Assembly (NCBI GenBank): GCA_964057225.1
Contig: CAXKVF010000075.1
Location: 372,001 to 436,000 of the forward strand
From: Auanema rhodensis
Taxonomy: Eukaryota; Nematoda; Chromadorea; Rhabditida; Rhabditidae
Direction: 5' to 3'
DNA: 64,000 nucleotides
Positions 35,242-49,153 of this stretch are shown one piece after another. A program made the translations under genes and the position numbers. Below the pieces are notes generated by a model. It was not told where the DNA came from and ran no database searches. It was given only the letters and a program-made list of their open reading frames with translations. The stretch's first letter is position 1. The number at the start of each line of letters is the position of its first letter.

Positions 35242-38200
35242 AAAAACAAATTTTTATTGATATTGGTGCATGGTAACCATGACTTTGAAATTTACGTGAA
35301 CTTTAATTTATGCTAATTAAATGTACACGTGATGTGCACTTGGTATGTAACTCGCTTCACGTGAAAGATAAAGAGATGCGGTTTTCAAAATTAGATTCCC
35401 CATGTCCATATTAGTCTAAAAACAAATTTTTATTGATATTGCTTCATGGTAACCATGACTTTGAAATTTACGTGAACTTTAATTTATGCTAATTAAATGT
35501 ACACGTGATGTGCACTTGGTATGTAACTCGCTTCACGTGAAAGATAAAGAGATGCGGTTTTCAAAATTAGATTCCCCATGTCCATATTAGTCTAAAAACA
35601 ATTTTTTATTGATATTGGTTCATGGTAACCATGACTTTGAAATTTACGTGAACTTTAATTTATGCTAATTAAATGTACACGTGATGTGCACTTGGTATGT
35701 AACTCGCTTCACGTGAAAAATAAAGAGATGCGGTTTTCAAAATTAGATTCCCCATGTCCATATTAGTCTAAAAACAAATTTTTATTGATATTGGTGCATG
35801 GTAACCATGACTTTGAAATTTACGTGAACTTTAATTTATGCTAATTAAATGTACACGTGATGTGCACTTGGTATGTAACTCGCTTCACGTGAAAGATAAA
35901 GAGATGCGGTTTTCAAAATTAGATTCCCCATGTCCATATTAGTCTAAAAACAAATTTTTATTGATATTGGTGCATGGTAACCATGACTTTGACATTTACG
36001 TGAACTTTAATTTATGCTAATTAAATGTACACGTGATGTGCACTTGGTATGTAACTCGCTTCACGTGAAAGATAAAGAGATGCGGTTTTCAAAATTAGAT
36101 TCCCCATGTCCATATTAGTCTAAAAACAAATTTTTATTGATATTGGTGCATGGTAACCATGACTTTGAAATTTACGTGAACTTTAATTTATGCTAATTAA
36201 ATGTACACGTGATGTGCACTTGGTATGTAACTCGCTTCACGTGAAAGATAAAGAGATGCGGTTTTCAAAATTAGATTCCCCATGTCCATATTAGTCTAAA
36301 AACAAATTTTTATTGATATTGCTTCATGGTAACCATGACTTTGAAATTTACGTGAACTTTAATTTATGCTAATTAAATGTACACGTGATGTGCACTTGGT
36401 ATGTAACTCGCTTCACGTGAAAGATAAAGAGATGCGGTTTTCAAAATTAGATTCCCCATGTCCATATTAGTCTAAAAACAAATTTTTATTGATATTGGTT
36501 CATGGTAACCATGACTTTGAAATTTACGTGAACTTTAATTTATGCTAATTAAATGTACACGTGATGTGCACTTGGTATGTAACTCGCTTCACGTGAAAGA
36601 TAAAGAGATGCGGTTTTCAAAATTAGATTCCCCATGTCCATATTAGTCTAAAAACAAATTTTTATTGATATTGGTGCATGGTAACCATGACTTTGACATT
36701 TACGTGAACTTTAATTTATGCTAATTAAATGTACACGTGATGTGCACTTGGTATGTAACTCGCTTCACGTGAAAGATAAAGAGATGCGGTTTTCAAAATT
36801 AGATTCCCCATGTCCATAATAGTCTAAAAACAAATTTTTATTGATATTGGTGCATGGTAACCATGACTTTGAAATTTACGTGAACTTTAATTTATGCTAA
36901 TTAAATGTACACGTGATGTGCACTTGGTATGTAACTCTCTTCACGTGAAAGATAAAGAGATGCGGTTTTCAAAATTAGATTCCCCATGTCCATATTAGTC
37001 TAAAAACTAATTTTTATTGATATTGGTGCATGGTAACCATGACTTTGAAATTTACGTGATTTTTAATTTATGCTAATTAAATGTACACGTGATGTGCACT
37101 TGGTATGTAACTCGCTTCACGTGAAAGATAAAGAGATGCGGTTTTCAAAATTAGATTCCCCATGTCCATATTAGTCTAAAAACAAATTTTTATTGATATT
37201 GGTGCATGGTAACCATGACTTTGAAATTTACGTGAACTTTAATTTATGCTAATTAAATGTACACGTGATGTGCACTTGGTATGTAACTCGCTTCACGTGA
37301 AAGATAAAGAGATGCGGTTTTCAAAATTAAATTCCCCATGTCCATATTAGTCTAAAAACAAATTTTTATTGATATTGGTGCATGGTAACCATGACTTTGA
37401 AATTTACGTGAACTTTAATTTATGCTAATTAAATGTACACGTGATGTGCACTTGGTATGTAACTCGCTTCACGTGAAAGATAAAGAGATGCGGTTTTCAA
37501 AATTAGATTCCCCATGTCCATATTAGTCTAAAAACAAATTTTTATTGATATTGCTTCATGGTAACCATGACTTTGAAATTTACGTGAACTTTAATTTATG
37601 CTAATTAAATGTACACGTGATGTGCACTTGGTATGTAACTCGCTTCACGTGAAAGATAAAGAGATGCGGTTTTCAAAATTAGATTCCCCATGTCCATATT
37701 AGTCTAAAAACAATTTTTTATTGATATTGGTTCATGGTAACCATGACTTTGAAATTTACGTGAACTTTAATTTATGCTAATTAAATGTACACGTGATGTG
37801 CACTTGGTATGTAACTCGCTTCACGTGAAAAATAAAGAGATGCGGTTTTCAAAATTAGATTCCCCATGTCCATATTAGTCTAAAAACAAATTTTTATTGA
37901 TATTGGTGCATGGTAACCATGACTTTGAAATTTACGTGAACTTTAATTTATGCTAATTAAATGTACACGTGATGTGCACTTGGTATGTAACTCGCTTCAC
38001 GTGAAAGATAAAGAGATGCGGTTTTCAAAATTAGATTCCCCATGTCCATATTAGTCTAAAAACAAATTTTTATTGATATTGGTGCATGGTAACCATGACT
38101 TTGACATTTACGTGAACTTTAATTTATGCTAATTAAATGTACACGTGATGTGCACTTGGTATGTAACTCGCTTCACGTGAAAGATAAAGAGATGCGGTTT

Positions 38201-41200
38201 TCAAAATTAGATTCCCCATGTCCATATTAGTCTAAAAACAAATTTTTATTGATATTGGTGCATGGTAACCATGACTTTGAAATTTACGTGAACTTTAATT
38301 TATGCTAATTAAATGTACACGTGATGTGCACTTGGTATGTAACTCGCTTCACGTGAAAGATAAAGAGATGCGGTTTTCAAAATTAGATTCCCCATGTCCA
38401 TATTAGTCTAAAAACAAATTTTTATTGATATTGCTTCATGGTAACCATGACTTTGAAATTTACGTGAACTTTAATTTATGCTAATTAAATGTACACGTGA
38501 TGTGCACTTGGTATGTAACTCGCTTCACGTGAAAGATAAAGAGATGCGGTTTTCAAAATTAGATTCCCCATGTCCATATTAGTCTAAAAACAATTTTTTA
38601 TTGATATTGGTTCATGGTAACCATGACTTTGAAATTTACGTGAACTTTAATTTATGCTAATTAAATGTACACGTGATGTGCACTTGGTATGTAACTCGCT
38701 TCACGTGAAAGATAAAGAGATGCGGTTTTCAAAATTAGATTCCCCATGTCCATATTAGTCTAAAAACAAATTTTTATTGATATTGGTGCATGGTAACCAT
38801 GACTTTGACATTTACGTGAACTTTAATTTATGCTAATTAAATGTACACGTGATGTGCACTTGGTATGTAACTCGCTTCACGTGAAAGATAAAGAGATGCG
38901 GTTTTCAAAATTAGATTCCCCATGTCCATATTAGTCTAAAAACAAATTTTTATTGATATTGGTGCATGGTAACCATGACTTTGAAATTTACGTGAACTTT
39001 AATTTATGCTAATTAAATGTACACGTGATGTGCACTTGGTATGTAACTCTCTTCACGTGAAAGATAAAGAGATGCGGTTTTCAAAATTAGATTCCCCATG
39101 TCCATATTAGTCTAAAAACTAATTTTTATTGATATTGGTGCATGGTAACCATGACTTTGAAATTTACGTGATTTTTAATTTATGCTAATTAAATGTACAC
39201 GTGATGTGCACTTGGTATGTAACTCGCTTCACGTGAAAGATAAAGAGATGCGGTTTTCAAAATTAGATTCCCCATGTCCATATTAGTCTAAAAACTAATT
39301 TTTATTGATATTGGTGCATGGTAACCATGACTTTGAAATTTACGTGAACTTTAATTTATGCTAATTAAATGTACACGTGATATGCACTTGGTATGTAACT
39401 CGCTTCACGTGAAAGATAAAGAGATGCGGTTTTCAAAATTAGATTCCCCATGTCCATATTAGTCTAAAAACAAATTTTTATTGATATTGGTTCATGGTAA
39501 CCATGACTTTGAAATTTACGTGAACTTTAATTTATGCTAATTAAATGTACACGTGATGTGCACTTGGTATGTAACTCGCTTCACGTGAAAGATAAAGAGA
39601 TGCGGTTTTCAAAATTAAATTCCCCATGTCCATATTAGTCTAAAAACAAATTTTTATTGATATTGGTGCATGGTAACCATGACTTTGAAATTTACGTGAA
39701 CTTTAATTTATGCTAATTAAATGTACACGTGATGTGCACTTGGTATGTAACTCGCTTCACGTGAAAGATAAAGAGATGCGGTTTTCAAAATTAGATTCCC
39801 CATGTCCATATTAGTCTAAAAACAAATTTTTATTGATATTGCTTCATGGTAACCATGACTTTGAAATTTACGTGAACTTTAATTTATGCTAATTAAATGT
39901 ACACGTGATGTGCACTTGGTATGTAACTCGCTTCACGTGAAAGATAAAGAGATGCGGTTTTCAAAATTAGATTCCCCATGTCCATATTAGTCTAAAAACA
40001 ATTTTTTATTGATATTGGTTCATGGTAACCATGACTTTGAAATTTACGTGAACTTTAATTTATGCTAATTAAATGTACACGTGATGTGCACTTGGTATGT
40101 AACTCGCTTCACGTGAAAAATAAAGAGATGCGGTTTTCAAAATTAGATTCCCCATGTCCATATTAGTCTAAAAACAAATTTTTATTGATATTGGTGCATG
40201 GTAACCATGACTTTGAAATTTACGTGAACTTTAATTTATGCTAATTAAATGTACACGTGATGTGCACTTGGTATGTAACTCGCTTCACGTGAAAGATAAA
40301 GAGATGCGGTTTTCAAAATTAGATTCCCCATGTCCATATTAGTCTAAAAACAAATTTTTATTGATATTGGTGCATGGTAACCATGACTTTGACATTTACG
40401 TGAACTTTAATTTATGCTAATTAAATGTACACGTGATGTGCACTTGGTATGTAACTCGCTTCACGTGAAAGATAAAGAGATGCGGTTTTCAAAATTAGAT
40501 TCCCCATGTCCATATTAGTCTAAAAACAAATTTTTATTGATATTGGTGCATGGTAACCATGACTTTGAAATTTACGTGAACTTTAATTTATGCTAATTAA
40601 ATGTACACGTGATGTGCACTTGGTATGTAACTCGCTTCACGTGAAAGATAAAGAGATGCGGTTTTCAAAATTAGATTCCCCATGTCCATATTAGTCTAAA
40701 AACAAATTTTTATTGATATTGCTTCATGGTAACCATGACTTTGAAATTTACGTGAACTTTAATTTATGCTAATTAAATGTACACGTGATGTGCACTTGGT
40801 ATGTAACTCGCTTCACGTGAAAGATAAAGAGATGCGGTTTTCAAAATTAGATTCCCCATGTCCATATTAGTCTAAAAACAATTTTTTATTGATATTGGTT
40901 CATGGTAACCATGACTTTGAAATTTACGTGAACTTTAATTTATGCTAATTAAATGTACACGTGATGTGCACTTGGTATGTAACTCGCTTCACGTGAAAAA
41001 TAAAGAGATGCGGTTTTCAAAATTAGATTCCCCATGTCCATATTAGTCTAAAAACAAATTTTTATTGATATTGGTGCATGGTAACCATGACTTTGAAATT
41101 TACGTGAACTTTAATTTATGCTAATTAAATGTACACGTGATGTGCACTTGGTATGTAACTCGCTTCACGTGAAAGATAAAGAGATGCGGTTTTCAAAATT

Positions 41201-44200
41201 AGATTCCCCATGTCCATATTAGTCTAAAAACAAATTTTTATTGATATTGGTGCATGGTAACCATGACTTTGACATTTACGTGAACTTTAATTTATGCTAA
41301 TTAAATGTACACGTGATGTGCACTTGGTATGTAACTCGCTTCACGTGAAAGATAAAGAGATGCGGTTTTCAAAATTAGATTCCCCATGTCCATATTAGTC
41401 TAAAAACAAATTTTTATTGATATTGGTGCATGGTAACCATGACTTTGAAATTTACGTGAACTTTAATTTATGCTAATTAAATGTACACGTGATGTGCACT
41501 TGGTATGTAACTCGCTTCACGTGAAAGATAAAGAGATGCGGTTTTCAAAATTAGATTCCCCATGTCCATATTAGTCTAAAAACAAATTTTTATTGATATT
41601 GCTTCATGGTAACCATGACTTTGAAATTTACGTGAACTTTAATTTATGCTAATTAAATGTACACGTGATGTGCACTTGGTATGTAACTCGCTTCACGTGA
41701 AAGATAAAGAGATGCGGTTTTCAAAATTAGATTCCCCATGTCCATATTAGTCTAAAAACAATTTTTTATTGATATTGGTTCATGGTAACCATGACTTTGA
41801 AATTTACGTGAACTTTAATTTATGCTAATTAAATGTACACGTGATGTGCACTTGGTATGTAACTCGCTTCACGTGAAAGATAAAGAGATGCGGTTTTCAA
41901 AATTAGATTCCCCATGTCCATATTAGTCTAAAAACAAATTTTTATTGATATTGGTGCATGGTAACCATGACTTTGACATTTACGTGAACTTTAATTTATG
42001 CTAATTAAATGTACACGTGATGTGCACTTGGTATGTAACTCGCTTCACGTGAAAGATAAAGAGATGCGGTTTTCAAAATTAGATTCCCCATGTCCATATT
42101 AGTCTAAAAACAAATTTTTATTGATATTGGTGCATGGTAACCATGACTTTGAAATTTACGTGAACTTTAATTTATGCTAATTAAATGTACACGTGATGTG
42201 CACTTGGTATGTAACTCTCTTCACGTGAAAGATAAAGAGATGCGGTTTTCAAAATTAGATTCCCCATGTCCATATTAGTCTAAAAACTAATTTTTATTGA
42301 TATTGGTGCATGGTAACCATGACTTTGAAATTTACGTGATTTTTAATTTATGCTAATTAAATGTACACGTGATGTGCACTTGGTATGTAACTCGCTTCAC
42401 GTGAAAGATAAAGAGATGCGGTTTTCAAAATTAGATTCCCCATGTCCATATTAGTCTAAAAACTAATTTTTATTGATATTGGTGCATGGTAACCATGACT
42501 TTGAAATTTACGTGAACTTTAATTTATGCTAATTAAATGTACACGTGATATGCACTTGGTATGTAACTCGCTTCACGTGAAAGATAAAGAGATGCGGTTT
42601 TCAAAATTAGATTCCCCATGTCCATATTAGTCTAAAAACAAATTTTTATTGATATTGGTTCATGGTAACCATGACTTTGAAATTTACGTGAACTTTAATT
42701 TATGCTAATTAAATGTACACGTGATGTGCACTTGGTATGTAACTCGCTTCACGTGAAAGATAAAGAGATGCGGTTTTCAAAATTAAATTCCCCATGTCCA
42801 TATTAGTCTAAAAACAAATTTTTATTGATATTGGTGCATGGTAACCATGACTTTGAAATTTACGTGAACTTTAATTTATGCTAATTAAATGTACACGTGA
42901 TGTGCACTTGGTATGTAACTCGCTTCACGTGAAAGATAAAGAGATGCGGTTTTCAAAATTAGATTCCCCATGTCCATATTAGTCTAAAAACAAATTTTTA
43001 TTGATATTGCTTCATGGTAACCATGACTTTGAAATTTACGTGAACTTTAATTTATGCTAATTAAATGTACACGTGATGTGCACTTGGTATGTAACTCGCT
43101 TCACGTGAAAGATAAAGAGATGCGGTTTTCAAAATTAGATTCCCCATGTCCATATTAGTCTAAAAACAATTTTTTATTGATATTGGTTCATGGTAACCAT
43201 GACTTTGAAATTTACGTGAACTTTAATTTATGCTAATTAAATGTACACGTGATGTGCACTTGGTATGTAACTCGCTTCACGTGAAAAATAAAGAGATGCG
43301 GTTTTCAAAATTAGATTCCCCATGTCCATATTAGTCTAAAAACAAATTTTTATTGATATTGGTGCATGGTAACCATGACTTTGAAATTTACGTGAACTTT
43401 AATTTATGCTAATTAAATGTACACGTGATGTGCACTTGGTATGTAACTCGCTTCACGTGAAAGATAAAGAGATGCGGTTTTCAAAATTAGATTCCCCATG
43501 TCCATATTAGTCTAAAAACAAATTTTTATTGATATTGGTGCATGGTAACCATGACTTTGACATTTACGTGAACTTTAATTTATGCTAATTAAATGTACAC
43601 GTGATGTGCACTTGGTATGTAACTCGCTTCACGTGAAAGATAAAGAGATGCGGTTTTCAAAATTAGATTCCCCATGTCCATATTAGTCTAAAAACAAATT
43701 TTTATTGATATTGGTGCATGGTAACCATGACTTTGAAATTTACGTGAACTTTAATTTATGCTAATTAAATGTACACGTGATGTGCACTTGGTATGTAACT
43801 CGCTTCACGTGAAAGATAAAGAGATGCGGTTTTCAAAATTAGATTCCCCATGTCCATATTAGTCTAAAAACAAATTTTTATTGATATTGCTTCATGGTAA
43901 CCATGACTTTGAAATTTACGTGAACTTTAATTTATGCTAATTAAATGTACACGTGATGTGCACTTGGTATGTAACTCGCTTCACGTGAAAGATAAAGAGA
44001 TGCGGTTTTCAAAATTAGATTCCCCATGTCCATATTAGTCTAAAAACAATTTTTTATTGATATTGGTTCATGGTAACCATGACTTTGAAATTTACGTGAA
44101 CTTTAATTTATGCTAATTAAATGTACACGTGATGTGCACTTGGTATGTAACTCGCTTCACGTGAAAGATAAAGAGATGCGGTTTTCAAAATTAGATTCCC

Positions 44201-45977
44201 CATGTCCATATTAGTCTAAAAACAAATTTTTATTGATATTGGTGCATGGTAACCATGACTTTGACATTTACGTGAACTTTAATTTATGCTAATTAAATGT
44301 ACACGTGATGTGCACTTGGTATGTAACTCGCTTCACGTGAAAGATAAAGAGATGCGGTTTTCAAAATTAGATTCCCCATGTCCATATTAGTCTAAAAACA
44401 AATTTTTATTGATATTGGTGCATGGTAACCATGACTTTGAAATTTACGTGAACTTTAATTTATGCTAATTAAATGTACACGTGATGTGCACTTGGTATGT
44501 AACTCTCTTCACGTGAAAGATAAAGAGATGCGGTTTTCAAAATTAGATTCCCCATGTCCATATTAGTCTAAAAACTAATTTTTATTGATATTGGTGCATG
44601 GTAACCATGACTTTGAAATTTACGTGATTTTTAATTTATGCTAATTAAATGTACACGTGATGTGCACTTGGTATGTAACTCGCTTCACGTGAAAGATAAA
44701 GAGATGCGGTTTTCAAAATTAGATTCCCCATGTCCATATTAGTCTAAAAACAAATTTTTATTGATATTGGTGCATGGTAACCATGACTTTGAAATTTACG
44801 TGAACTTTAATTTATGCTAATTAAATGTACACGTGATGTGCACTTGGTATGTAACTCGCTTCACGTGAAAAATAAAGAGATGCGGTTTTCAAAATTAGAT
44901 TCCCCATGTCCATATTAGTCTAAAAACAAATTTTTATTGATATTGGTGCATGGTAACCATGACTTTGAAATTTACGTGAACTTTAATTTATGCTAATTAA
45001 ATGTACACGTGATGTGCACTTGGTATGTAACTCGCTTCACGTGAAAGATAAAGAGATGCGGTTTTCAAAATTAGATTCCCCATGTCCATATTAGTCTAAA
45101 AACAAATTTTTATTGATATTGGTGCATGGTAACCATGACTTTGACATTTACGTGAACTTTAATTTATGCTAATTAAATGTACACGTGATGTGCACTTGGT
45201 ATGTAACTCGCTTCACGTGAAAGATAAAGAGATGCGGTTTTCAAAATTAGATTCCCCATGTCCATATTAGTCTAAAAACAAATTTTTATTGATATTGGTG
45301 CATGGTAACCATGACTTTGAAATTTACGTGAACTTTAATTTATGCTAATTAAATGTACACGTGATGTGCACTTGGTATGTAACTCGCTTCACGTGAAAGA
45401 TAAAGAGATGCGGTTTTCAAAATTAGATTCCCCATGTCCATATTAGTCTAAAAACTAATTTTTATTGATATTGGTGCATGGTAACCATGACTTTGAAATT
45501 TACGTGAACTTTAATTTATGCTAATTAAATGTACACGTGATGTGCACTTGGTATGTAACTCGCTTCACGTGAAAGATAAAGAGATGCGGTTTTCAAAATT
45601 AGATTCCCCATGTCCATATTAGTCTAAAAACAAATTTTTATTGATATTGGTGCATGGTAACCATGACTTTGAAATTTACGTGAACTTTAATTTATGCTAA
45701 TTAAATGTACACGTGATGTGCACTTGGTATGTAACTCGCTTCACGTGAAAAATAAAGAGATGCGGTTTTCAAAATTAGATTCCCCATGTCCATATTAGTC
45801 TAAAAACAAATTTTTATTGATATTGGTGCATGGTAACCATGACTTTGAAATTTACGTGAACTTTAATTTATGCTAATTAAATGTACACGTGATATGCACT
45901 TGGTATGTAACTCGCTTCACGTGAAAGATAAAGAGATGCGGTTTTCAAAATTAGATTCCCCATGTCCATATTAGTCT
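35242..45977. repeat. HOR B-prime: 12/13/18-monomer repeat lacking the 8-bp duplication
   Basis: The TCTCTTCACG marker falls at 36936, 39048, 42216 and 44504, which is 12, 18 and 13 monomers apart. A GTGATTTTTAATTT marker at about 37055, 39167, 42335 and 44623 keeps the same spacing. GCTTC monomers at 35441, 36321, 37553, 38433, 39841, 40721, 41601, 43009 and 43889 give 5, 7, 5, 8, 5, 5, 8 and 5 monomers, so the larger periods are sums of a 5-mer with a 7- or 8-mer. It shares the TCTCTT, CTAATTTTT, GAAAAATAAAG, GATATGCAC and GACATT variants with HOR B but has no 184-bp monomer. Confidence 0.88.
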
Positions 45978-47921
45978 AAAAACAAATTTTTATTGATATT
46001 GGTTCATGGTAACCATGACTTTGAAATTTACGTGAACTTTAATTCATGCTAATTAAATGTACACGTGATGTGCACTTGGTATGTAACTCGCTTCACGTGA
46101 AAGATAAAGAGATGCGGTTTTCACAATTAGATTCCCCATGTCCATATTAGTCTAAAAACAAATTTTTATTGATATTGGTGCATGGTAACCATGACTTTGA
46201 AATTTACGTGAACTTTAATTTATGCTAATTAAATGTACACGTGATGTGCACTTGGTATGTAACTCGCTTCACGTGGAAGATAAAGAGATGCGGTTTTCAA
46301 AATTAGATTCCCCATGTCCATATTAGTCTAAAAACAAATTTTTATTGATATTGGTGCATGGTAACCATGACTTTGAAATTTACGTGAACTTTAATTTATG
46401 CTAATCAAATGTACACGTGATGTGCACTTGGTATGTAACTCGCTTCACGTGAAAGATAAAGAGATGCGGTTTTCAAAATTAGATTCCCCATGTCCATATT
46501 AGTCTAAAAACAAATTTTTATTGATATTGGTGCATGGTAACCATGACTTTGAAATTTACGTGAACTTTAATTTATGCTAATTAAATGTACACGTGATGTG
46601 CACTTGGTATGTAACTCGCTTCACGTGAAAGATAAAGAGATGCGGTTTTCAAAATTAGATTCCCCATGTCCATATTAGTCTAAAAACAAATTTTTATTGA
46701 TATTGGTTCATGGTAACCATGACTTTGAAATTTACGTGAACTTTAATTTATGCTAATTAAATGTACACGTGATGTGCACTTGGTATGTAACTCGCTTCAC
46801 GTGAAAGATAAAGAGATGCGGTTTTCAAAATTAGATTCCCCATGTCCATATTAGTCTAAAAACAAATTTTTATTGATATTGGTTCATGGTAACCATGACT
46901 TTGAAATTTACGTGAACTTTAATTTATGCTAATTAAATGTACACGTGATGTGCACTTGGTATGTAACTCGCTTCACGTGAAAGATAAAGAGATGCGGTTT
47001 TCAAAATTAGATTCCCCATGTCCATATTAGTCTAAAAACAAATTTTTATTGATATTGGTTCATGGTAACCATGACTTTGAAATTTACGTGAACTTTAATT
47101 TATGCTAATTAAATGTACACGTGATGTGCACTCGGTATGTAACTCGCTTCACGTGAAAGATAAAGAGATGCGGTTTTCAAAATTAGATTCCCCATGTCCA
47201 TATTAGTCTAAAAACAAATTTTTATTGATATTGGTGCATGGTAACCATGACTTTGAAATTTACGTGAACTTTAATTTATGCTAATTAAATGTACACGTGA
47301 TGTGCACTTGGTATGTAACTCGCTTCATCGCTTCACGTGAAAGATAAAGAGATGCGGTTTTCAAAATTAGATTCCCCATGTCCATATTAGTCTAAAAACA
47401 AATTTTTATTGATATTGCTTCATGGTAACCATGACTTTGAAATTTACGTGAACTTTAATTTATGCTAATTAAATGTACACGTGATGTGCACTTGGTATGT
47501 AACTCGCTTCACGTGAAAGATAAAGAGATGCGGTTTTCAAAATTAGATTCCCCATGTCCATATTAGTCTAAAAACAAATTTTTATTGATATTGGTTCATG
47601 GTAACCATGACTTTGACATTTACGTGAACTTTAATTTATGCTAATTAAATGTACACGTGATGTGCACTTGGTATGTAACTCGCTTCACGTGAAAGATAAA
47701 GAGATGCGGTTTTCAAAATTAGATTCCCCATGTCCAGATTAGTCTAAAAACAAATTTTTATTGATATTGGTGCATGGTAACCATGACTTTGAAATTTACG
47801 TGAACTTTAATTTATGCTAATTAAATGTACACGTGATGTGCACTTGGTATGTAACTCGCTTCACGTGAAAGATAAAGAGATGCGGTCTTCAAAATTAGAT
47901 TCACCATGTCCATATTAGTCT
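45978..47921. repeat. Mixed A/B satellite with the only right-arm 184-bp monomer
   Basis: An A-type GGTTC monomer with AATTCATGC and CACAATTAG is followed by GGTGC and GGTTC monomers, then CACTCGG (about 47132), the 184-bp monomer (duplication at 47320), GCTTC, GGTTC-GACATT and a monomer ending in ATTCACCATG (47901). From GGTGC onward this is the order of HOR B types 8-12, 1, 2, 3 seen at about 26.7-28.1 kb. Confidence 0.85.
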
Positions 47922-49153
47922 AAAAACAAATTTTTATTGATATTGGTTCATGGTAACCATGACTTTGAAATTTAAGTGAACTTTAATTTATGCTAATTAA
48001 ATGTACACGTGATGTGCACTTGGTATGTAACTCGCTTCACGTGAAAGATAAAGAGATGCGGTTTTCAAAATTAGATTCCCCATGTCCATATTAGTCTAAA
48101 AACAAATTTTTATTGATATTGGTTCATGGTAACCATGACTTTGAAATTTACGTGAACTTTAATTTATGCTAATTAAATGTACACGTGATGTGCACTTGGT
48201 ATGTAACTCGCTTCACGTGAAAGATAAAGAGATGCGGTTTTCAAAATTAGATTCCCCATGTCCATATTAGTCTAAAAACAAATTTTTATTGATATTGCTT
48301 CATGGTAACCATGACTTTGAAATTTACGTGAACTTTAATTTATGCTAATTAAATGTACACGTGATGTGCACTTGGTATGTAACTCGCTTCACGTGAAAGA
48401 TAAAGAGATGCGGTTTTCAAAATTAGATTCCCCATGTCCATATTAGTCTAAAAACAAATTTTTATTGTTATTGCTTCATGGTAACCATGACTTTGAAATT
48501 TACGTGAACTTTAATTTATGCTAATTAAATGTACACGTGATGTGCACTTGGTATGTAACTCGCTTCACGTGAAAGATAAAGAGATGCGGTTTTCAAAATT
48601 AGATTCCCCATGTCCATATTAGTCTAAAAACAAATTTTTATTGATATTGGTTTATGGTAACCATGACTTTGAAATTTACGTGAACTTTAATTTATGCTAA
48701 TTAAATGTACACGTGATGTGCACTTGGTATGTAACTCGCTTCACGTGAAAGATAAAGAGATGCGGTTTTCAAAATTAGATTCACCATGTCCATTTTAGTC
48801 TAAAAACTAATTTTTATTGATATTGGTTCATGGTAACCATGACTTTGAAATTTACGTGAACTTTAATTTATGCTAATTAAATGTACACGTGATGTGCACT
48901 TGGTATGTAACTCGCTTCACGTGAAAGATAAAGAGATGCGGTTTTCAAAATTAGATTCACCATGTCCATATTAGTCTAAAAACAAATTTTTATTGATATT
49001 GGTTCATGGTAACCATGACTTTGAAATTTACGTGAACTTTAATTTATGCTAATTAAATGTACACGTGATGTGCACTTGGTATGTAACTCGCTTCACGTGA
49101 AAGATAAAGAGATGCGGTTTTCAAAATTAGATTCCCCATGTCCATATTAGTCT
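47922..49153. repeat. C-type satellite, start of block C
   Basis: Seven monomers: GGTTC, GGTTC, GCTTC, TTGTTATTG-GCTTC, a GGTTTATGG monomer, a CTAATTTTT monomer and a GGTTC monomer. ATTCACCATG variants fall at 48781 and 48957. They resemble, but do not exactly repeat, the two large blocks that follow. Confidence 0.75.
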
